Of a DNA stretch of 11,668 bases, positions 8,509 to 11,668 are shown piece by piece (position 1 is the stretch's first letter; the number at the start of each line of letters is the position of its first letter). Source of the DNA: Ichthyophonus hoferi (lineage: Eukaryota; Opisthokonta; Ichthyosporea; Ichthyophonida; Ichthyophonidae); NCBI GenBank assembly GCA_002751075.1, contig NAOQ01000155.1:55797-67464 (forward strand), in the 5' to 3' direction. The position numbers and the translations under genes were made by a program. Below the pieces are notes generated by a model. It saw only the letters and a list, made by a program, of their open reading frames with translations. It ran no database searches and was not told the DNA's origin.

Positions 8509-11500
8509 TAAAAGAAATGATAAAACAGAAAGAGCCAATCTGTCCGTGAAGCCTTCAAATAAGACAATAATATCACATATGTAAACATAGAAACAGCTAA
8601 ATAGCCAATAATATATCAGTATATAAATTCAAATATACCTAGCTTTCTAGGTATATGCATATAAACTTCCAATCCAGGACAAAAGAGTTCAGAAAGCATA
8701 TGTACTATCCTTTAGCACAACAATTAAAATACCCAGACTACCCCTAGCAACATAATTAACATACCAAAGTAGTAGCAATATCGGTTGCCCAAACATGACG
8801 CCGTTTACAACGTTCAACTACAGTGGTCTTTAAAGGTTCAAATACATCCTGATTGCTCTCCTGTGTGATATCAATCACACTGCCCTGTAGGGGTAGGGGT
8901 AGGCCGGTAAGTACTAGCATGCATGGCATAGGGGAGGTACATGTATATACAGCCATACACCGCTACCTAGAGATATACACAGCAACAAGGATATATGCAT
9001 ACATACACAAATATATAGATAAGTCGGTATGTAACGAAGCTGTTTCTCCAAAAGAACTATAGCAGAACAAAACAAAAGAATCAGATGATCCAAGATAAAA
9101 AATAAAACTAGCCAAATAAAAGCAAAGAAAAATAAAATAAAGTAAAGTAAGTTATTAGATAGAAGGTCCTTGGTCTATCACAGGGAGAGGTTATGAGAGG
9201 TTATAGTTCATCCATAGTGGTACATATATAACATTGTCCTACCCCTGGGTTTATAGCTCAATGGCGTGGGATGGGGTCAAAATTATTGCAAGTCATAATA
9301 TATACAATACAATCGCAATATACCACACTATACTTTACTATACTATACACTATATTACACTAACATACTATACCTTATGACCTAAACTTATGATCAGTTT
9401 AGACAAACACCAAGGTAATAATATTAATTTAAACAACTGGGCTAGTTAGTTAACACAAAATAATATTAATGCTATTGTGGTACACTTTAATACACCAATG
9501 CTTATAATAAGAGTAATACAAACACATGCCGGGCTGACCTGGCGATATAGTGTACGTATGTGTGTATATGCAAGCATAAAGAACACACAGTCGTAATATA
9601 TATTTATAACTGTCCTGCTAAATATTTTCCCAAGAACTAGAAGAAAGAGGAGAAAGATATGTAGTAATAAAGCAAAAGAGGGCAAAAGGGAGACAGAAGG
9701 TAAAACCTGTATCTGTTCTACATAATAATAGTAATAATAGATATGACATTTCATATCATACTATATAATACTACGTAATACAGTGTCACACCATATCATA
9801 CCATACTCTACTATATCCTATTATATCCTACTATATCATATCGTAATTTATAATGTTCGTCTTTATCATTCCTTCCAACATCAGAAATATGGACAGTGAG
9901 CCCTACCCCACCTTAACCACTCTCTCAAATTCATCCACAAACATCTTCCTAGTTAGATCAACGCAATCTACTGGCAGATCGCTTTTGGCCCAATCAGATA
10001 GCTGTACCTCAACAGAAGTTGCAAAATCTGTAAAGAATTTCATTGGTGAAAAGGAACATATATACCTTATTATATTATATAGATAAGTTTACAATATATG
10101 TAAAATAATATAGGTTAATACCACAACATAACAACATACAACACAATCTAATATAGAACCACATATAATTTTATGAACTCATTACCAGGCAAATAATCAA
10201 AGCCAATCAACAATAACGCCCATCCATGGTAAAATACAATAGGTTATGACTAAACTTCGATAACATACATGCATGACTGGTATCCTATAAATAACAATGC
10301 TATTTCTACTGCACTAGCTGTCACCCATCAACCTATATCGCTATAAGGATACTATACTAGACCATACTGTACTATATTTTTCCTATAAATACACATCAAA
10401 GACAGCACTCCATTATGAATATTAGATTATATCATAAGAATCTCTCATGTTTATGCAGTCATTTTCATCATCTATTACCATAAAACATGCATATATATGC
10501 ATATTTTCATAATGTTATACCCGATCATAGGCCAGTATTAAATAGCAAGCCATACATTATACATTATCTCATACCTTCCTTGGCAAAACGTGCAATGTTC
10601 ATATAAATATCTCGCAGGAAATGGGTGGATAACCTCTTCCACATCTGATCTTGTAGAAGGTTCTCCCTACACACCATTATTACTATCGTTATTGTTATTA
10701 CTATTATTTAATTATTATCTACCGCCAATCAGTTCCAAGTAATATAATACTATATAGCAATAGCTAGACATGTGTGTCATGTGCCAACCAATAAAATCTT
10801 ATACATGCACATATATACATCATAGCAGTTTTAATTCACTTAGTAATGTTGTTAAGGGCTATAATAGAATAACAAGAGCTTTGGTAACGTATATAGATCA
10901 ATACAAGATAGTTAAGTAAACAGTCTAGTCTATTCGGTAAAAGTATTTCTATCAATTAAATGGCTTGATGCCTTCTAGAACCAATGATTACTAGGAAGTA
11001 TAATTAGCAAATCAACAAATGGTTTGGACCCAGAGTTACATTTCTGATTGGAGAGAAAACTGCCAACTTTAAATACTTTGAAAATAGAAATAGAAATATA
11101 ATGGAAATGTATTTTTCTAATTATTATAAAATATACACAAGAAAACAGTAAAAAATAAACAATAGAACAGCTAGACTTCATAGTAGCACTGCATTACATT
11201 GGTGTATGGACACAGGTGCAGAAATACAATTGGTCGATCTTGAATATAAAAAAATATATCTATATATGGTACATTGTATATATAACCATATTTATAATTG
11301 GGGTTTCTTCATAAAGCAGTACAGATACTTTAAGATATTTATACATATTTGTAAATCATCAAGGACAATATATACCATACCAACTCACATGTTTTGACAT
11401 AATAAAACTATTACTATTGATATCTCTTATTTATCAGGATACTTTGATATTTTTACAAAGATTATGAAAATCAACCTATTAACCTATGGGCGACGATAGA

Positions 11501-11612
11501 TATGCAATGTTCTTACCAGTCTTTGGACGTTAGACTATTAAATCGGGATATGTTTTCAAGGATTTCGTGTTTCCCTAGGTGCAATAGTTCATCCTGTCCG
11601 GAGAATAAAGAG
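3534..11612 (-). CDS. OPA1: OPA1-like mitochondrial dynamin GTPase, 3' half of gene (12 exons, 5' end outside window)
   Basis: Twelve exons on the minus strand join in one open frame of 388 residues ending in TAA: 11517-11612, 10575-10666, 9912-10027, 8765-8884, 8306-8403, 7450-7540, 7080-7136, 6110-6196, 5563-5636, 5214-5274, 4762-4843, 3534-3727. All eleven introns are GT-AG and every junction keeps phase. I aligned the product from memory to human OPA1 from about residue 585 to 960; it runs along it with few gaps, e.g. LSTHFLRDIY for [10 protein letters not shown] and DVVMFWKFQEML for DVVLFWRIQRML. OPA1 is known to sit in the mitochondrial inner membrane, where it drives inner-membrane fusion and keeps cristae tight. 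This part covers the stalk, the lipid-binding paddle and the C-terminal bundle-signalling helix. The GTPase domain, targeting signal and transmembrane helix must lie beyond position 11668. Length matches the family (382 residues against 370 human from the DELL/NELF point), plus a short C-terminal extension. The fungal relative Mgm1 is less likely given the alignment. Confidence 0.95.
3728..4761 (-). other. OPA1 last intron
   Basis: This 1034-nt intron is very AT-rich. A five-base-period array (ATAATACAAT, GATATAATAT units) at 3753-3800 begins some 25 nt before the acceptor in transcript sense, and a shorter one lies at about 4425-4455. No open frame of note; I see no nested gene or transposon. 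Confidence 0.7.
3753..3800. repeat. five-base-period AATAC/AATAT array
   Basis: Imperfect repeats of ACAATATAAT and GATATAATAT with a period of five to ten. The array sits just inside the intron from the OPA1 last exon, so it replaces the expected pyrimidine tract on the transcript strand. Confidence 0.75.
4762..4843 (-). CDS. OPA1: OPA1 exon (k), return stalk
   Basis: This 82-nt exon encodes DVVMFWKFQEMLRTSAKS and then LRQQVVIQR. It aligns with human DVVLFWRIQRMLAITANT and LRQQLTNTEV (876-903), the best-conserved stretch in the window. The acceptor is CAATAG. The donor is GTAGGC in phase 1, with split codon G|AT (Asp). Confidence 0.95.
4844..5213 (-). other. OPA1 intron between exons (j) and (k)
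   Basis: 370 nt, GTAAGC to CAATAG. It has ATAATAATAG-type triplet runs around 5050-5110 and a short TA run at 5171-5183. Nothing else is seen. Confidence 0.75.
5214..5274 (-). CDS. OPA1: OPA1 exon (j), end of paddle
   Basis: This 61-nt exon encodes SLYKAPEDQLAKAPNGLSCQ after the split Lys codon. It corresponds to human RRGFYYYQRHFVDSELECN (857-875). Similarity is low here and the segment is about two residues longer than human, but the Cys near its end lines up with C874. Splice phase and flanking exons make it secure. The acceptor is TTTCAG and the donor GTAAGC. A second frame across the same bases is open, but it breaks the join at both ends. Confidence 0.88.
5563..5636 (-). CDS. OPA1: OPA1 exon (i), paddle
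   Basis: This 74-nt exon encodes IKYVYDTLYETRFVRDAIKS and ADYC, matching human [20 protein letters not shown] and CNLC (833-856). It ends in phase 2 at donor GTACGT. The final Cys lines up with human C856. The acceptor is TCACAG. Confidence 0.92.
5637..6109 (-). other. OPA1 intron between exons (h) and (i)
   Basis: 473 nt, GTGGGC to TCACAG. The third next to the donor (about 5929-6069) is an AATAC/AATAT/ACAAC array with a five-base period. No coding or RNA gene is seen. Confidence 0.75.
5929..6069. repeat. five-base-period CAATA array
   Basis: Units such as CAATACAGTA, CAATACAATG and CAATATAATA follow one another with drift. The array ends about 40 nt from OPA1 exon (h), on its donor side. 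It is the same repeat style as the arrays at 3753 and 9752. Confidence 0.75.
6110..6196 (-). CDS. OPA1: OPA1 exon (h), paddle
   Basis: This 87-nt exon, phase 0 at both ends, encodes AKGTLDSDDLVTVRINVK and then KTWGIDVTEEQ. It matches human [20 protein letters not shown] and VEVDPSL (806-832); the S-D-x-x-x-T-V-R core is plain. The acceptor is CCTAG and the donor GTGGGC. Confidence 0.92.
6238..6261. repeat. 12-bp perfect tandem duplication
   Basis: GATAAGATAGTA occurs twice in direct succession. It is an intronic simple repeat about 40 nt upstream of OPA1 exon (h) in transcript sense. Confidence 0.9.
6428..6449. repeat. short inverted repeat
   Basis: CAGTTTA (6428-6434) and TAAACTG (6443-6449) are perfect complements around an 8-base TA-rich loop. 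It could fold as a small hairpin in the intron RNA; no known element is recognised. Confidence 0.6.
7080..7136 (-). CDS. OPA1: OPA1 exon (g), short paddle exon
   Basis: This 57-nt exon, phase 0 at both ends, encodes VYNKNIKQELQSFLSSDQQ, matching human [20 protein letters not shown] (786-805). The acceptor is CATAG. The donor GTTTGC departs from consensus, the weakest of the gene's donors seen here. Because it is small, in-frame and weakly marked, it is the exon most likely to be skipped in some transcripts. Confidence 0.88.
7137..7449 (-). other. OPA1 intron between exons (f) and (g)
   Basis: 313 nt, GTGAGG to CATAG. Ordinary AT-rich intron with a GACGTCAC word at 7428-7435 close to the donor. 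No other structure is seen. Confidence 0.75.
7450..7540 (-). CDS. OPA1: OPA1 exon (f), paddle membrane-insertion loop
   Basis: This 91-nt exon encodes AMQLDEDCQDIFGPSSWN and then QWMYWATLSKDQ. It aligns with human [20 protein letters not shown] and RWLYWKNRTQEQ (about 755-785), the paddle loop that enters the bilayer. The aromatic residues W-x-x-W-x-Y-W are kept, but the human basic residues K772, K773, R774, K779 and R781 are replaced by W, N, Q, A and L. The acceptor TTTAAAAG has a poor pyrimidine tract. The donor is GTGAGG, phase 0. Confidence 0.92.
7541..8305 (-). other. OPA1 intron between exons (e) and (f)
   Basis: 765 nt, GTAAGT to TTTAAAAG. The acceptor side lacks a pyrimidine tract on the transcript strand. 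An ATAGTATAATAGAGTATGATATAGTATCATG stretch near 7770-7800 is another five-base-period patch. The minus open frame at 8117-8299 is chance. Confidence 0.7.
8306..8403 (-). CDS. OPA1: OPA1 exon (e), entry to paddle
   Basis: This 98-nt exon encodes RVIQSSSLEDEVVRDEQAWK and onward through DAAVFMARKLQV. It matches human [20 protein letters not shown]...AIYFMEEAL (about 723-753). I chose the donor GTAAGT at 8301-8305 over a GT five bases earlier in the transcript because only it fits the phase of the next exon and keeps the spacing to the GP motif identical to human. The acceptor is GGTAG, phase 0; the exon ends in phase 2. Confidence 0.92.
8468..8513. repeat. AAAAT pentamer grading into AAAAAT hexamer tract
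   Basis: About three AAAAT units are followed by about five AAAAAT units. On the OPA1 transcript strand this is a T-rich tract some 65-110 nt upstream of the exon (e) acceptor, within the intron. Confidence 0.85.
8633..8656. repeat. perfect 10-bp inverted repeat with 4-base loop
   Basis: ATATACCTAG (8633-8642) and CTAGGTATAT (8647-8656) are exact reverse complements around CTTT. It lies mid-intron in OPA1. It is the best hairpin I found in the window; there is no T-run after it and no known family. Confidence 0.8.
8765..8884 (-). CDS. OPA1: OPA1 exon (d), stalk to paddle approach
   Basis: This 120-nt exon, phase 0 at both ends, encodes 40 residues from GSVIDITQES to DIATTL. The stretch DVFEPLKTTVVERCKRRHVW aligns with human [20 protein letters not shown] (about 696-715). 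The acceptor follows a clean pyrimidine tract made of CCCCTA repeats (8885-8903). The donor is GTATGT. Skipping this exon would keep the frame. Confidence 0.92.
8885..8903 (-). promoter_or_regulatory. pyrimidine tract of OPA1 exon (d) acceptor
   Basis: On the transcript strand CCTACCCCTACCCCTACAG leads straight into the exon. It is the clearest pyrimidine tract among the OPA1 introns here and is built from a TAGGGG-type hexamer. Confidence 0.7.
9294..9375. repeat. CTATACACTATAT-type array
   Basis: Degenerate units (ACAATACAATCGCAATATA, then CTATACTTTACTATACTAT) share their core with the array at 3414-3540, 6 kb away. Intronic. Confidence 0.75.
9752..9846. repeat. five-base-period CATAT/CTATA array
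   Basis: Units such as CATATCATAC, CTATATCCTA and TTATATCCTA repeat with a five- or ten-base period. The array ends about 65 nt from OPA1 exon (c), on the donor side. Confidence 0.75.
9912..10027 (-). CDS. OPA1: OPA1 exon (c), stalk
   Basis: This 116-nt exon encodes FATSVEVQLSDWAKSDLP and onward to DEFERVVK. It matches human FNTTVDIKLKQWTDKQLP...EEFSRFM (about 649-689), with Trp, the LP pair and the EEF/DEF core shared. The acceptor is TTTACAG and the donor GTGGGG. It starts in phase 1 and ends in phase 0. A five-base-period repeat lies within about 65 nt of its donor. Confidence 0.92.
10028..10574 (-). other. OPA1 intron between exons (b) and (c)
   Basis: 547 nt, GTATGA to TTACAG. AT-rich, with ACAACATA-type units near 10120-10150 and a 16-bp perfect palindrome ATGCATATATATGCAT at 10487-10502. 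No gene is seen. Confidence 0.75.
10575..10666 (-). CDS. OPA1: OPA1 exon (b), stalk
   Basis: This 92-nt exon encodes ENLLQDQMWKRLSTHFLRDI and onward, matching human [20 protein letters not shown] (about 617-648) in the stalk. The acceptor is GTGTAG. I placed the start at 10666 rather than four bases later because only that start completes the Trp codon of the exon before and keeps Glu in line with the human protein. It ends in phase 1 at donor GTATGA; the split codon is G|AT (Asp). Confidence 0.9.
10667..11516 (-). other. OPA1 intron between exons (a) and (b)
   Basis: 850 nt, GTAAGA to GTGTAG. The 3' end on the transcript strand is a TAATAATAG-type triplet run (10675-10718) rather than a pyrimidine tract. 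The small open frames at 10975-11181 (minus) and 11206-11397 (plus) look like chance. Confidence 0.7.
10675..10718. repeat. ATT/ACT trinucleotide run
   Basis: Plus-strand ATTATTACTATCGTTATTG and onward, an imperfect ATT/ACT repeat right before the OPA1 exon (b) acceptor in transcript sense. Confidence 0.75.
11517..11612 (-). CDS. OPA1: OPA1 exon (a), start of stalk
   Basis: This 96-nt exon encodes SLFSGQDELLHLGKHEIL and onward to KDW. It matches human RELDRNELFEKAKNEIL...TPKHW (about 585-616), where the stalk begins after the GTPase domain. It opens with one base completing a phase-2 codon after acceptor TTATAG at 11613-11618 and ends in phase 2. The donor is GTAAGA, and the split codon TG|G restores the conserved Trp. 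The intron before it has an unusual TAATAATAG-rich 3' end. This is the first coding exon visible; earlier ones are off the right edge. Confidence 0.9.
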
Positions 11613-11636
11613 CTATAAGTATATTGGGTTATAAAT

Positions 11637-11668
11637 TGTTATTATTATTACTATTATTACTATTATTA
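11637..11668. repeat. ATT/ACT trinucleotide run at window end
   Basis: Plus-strand TTATTATTATTACTATTATT and onward to the edge, the same repeat type as at 10675. It starts about 25 nt from the OPA1 exon (a) acceptor and continues out of the window. Confidence 0.8.

Larger units (their letters stand above)
8404..8764 (-). other. OPA1 intron between exons (d) and (e)
   Basis: 361 nt, GTATGT to GGTAG. It contains the AAAAT/AAAAAT tract (8468-8513) and a perfect 10-bp hairpin (8633-8656). Confidence 0.75.
8885..9911 (-). other. OPA1 intron between exons (c) and (d)
   Basis: 1027 nt, GTGGGG to CTACAG. It ends in a CCCCTA-repeat pyrimidine tract and holds five-base-period arrays at 9294-9375 and 9752-9846. 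The 102-residue minus open frame at 9446-9754 is hydrophobic and starts in a tyrosine run from TAT/TAC repeats, so I treat it as chance. Confidence 0.7.

Noticed and set aside
8853-9062. Plus-strand open frame over OPA1 exon (d) acceptor
   Set aside because: It is an antisense shadow of the exon and its pyrimidine tract.
9247-9275. tRNA-like A box (TAGCTCAATGGC)
   Set aside because: No matching B box or cloverleaf follows, so neither a tRNA nor a tRNA-derived SINE can be supported.
9446-9754. 102-codon minus-strand open frame, longest in the window
   Set aside because: It lies inside an OPA1 intron, begins with a tyrosine run from TAT/TAC repeats, and is a hydrophobic low-complexity string; composition alone explains it.
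10975-11397. Open frames at 10975-11181 (minus) and 11206-11397 (plus)
   Set aside because: They sit in the OPA1 intron between exons (a) and (b); AT-rich composition gives such frames by chance.
1-11668. Transposons, retroelements, CRISPR arrays, rRNA, prokaryotic operons
   Set aside because: I saw no long terminal or inverted repeats, no reverse transcriptase, integrase or transposase-like translation, no regularly spaced repeats and no rRNA signatures.

Overview
The window is strongly AT-rich eukaryotic nuclear DNA: short coding islands with GT-AG splice sites, separated by introns of about 0.3-1.0 kb full of (TA)n and five-base-period simple repeats. No bacterial-style gene packing, rRNA, tRNA, CRISPR array or recognisable transposon is visible. 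An OPA1-type mitochondrial dynamin points to an animal or a close unicellular relative, because plants lack OPA1 and fungi carry the more distant Mgm1. Its clear divergence from the vertebrate protein and the AT-rich, repeat-filled introns fit an invertebrate, possibly an early-branching one such as a sponge. The species cannot be fixed from the sequence.

Layout. (1) Positions 211-2228, plus strand: the 3' end of an unrecognised protein-coding gene. Its last coding exon (2048-2228, stop at 2226-2228) is the best supported. Two candidate upstream exons (211-327 and 715-797) both end in the phase it needs, but they cannot be joined to each other in frame. (2) Positions 2229-3533: tail-to-tail intergenic region with a less AT-rich island at about 2340-2550 and, next to the second gene, a dense TA/CTATA repeat array. 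(3) Positions 3534-11612, minus strand: the last twelve coding exons of OPA1, read from high to low coordinates. They join in one frame to give 388 residues, from the start of the stalk through the membrane-binding paddle to the C-terminal helix. All eleven introns between them are GT-AG. The GTPase domain, mitochondrial targeting signal, transmembrane segment and cleavage sites lie beyond the right edge.

OPA1 is the inner-membrane dynamin that fuses inner mitochondrial membranes and shapes cristae. The part seen here is the half that assembles (stalk, bundle-signalling helix) and touches cardiolipin-containing membrane (paddle). The two genes converge; nothing in the sequence ties their functions together.

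I found no undescribed multi-gene system. The points most worth a second look are the loss of basic residues in the OPA1 paddle loop, a 20-bp duplication spanning the OPA1 C-terminal codons and the repeat array beyond its stop, the unresolved exon structure of the plus-strand gene, and a short in-frame OPA1 exon with a weak donor site.
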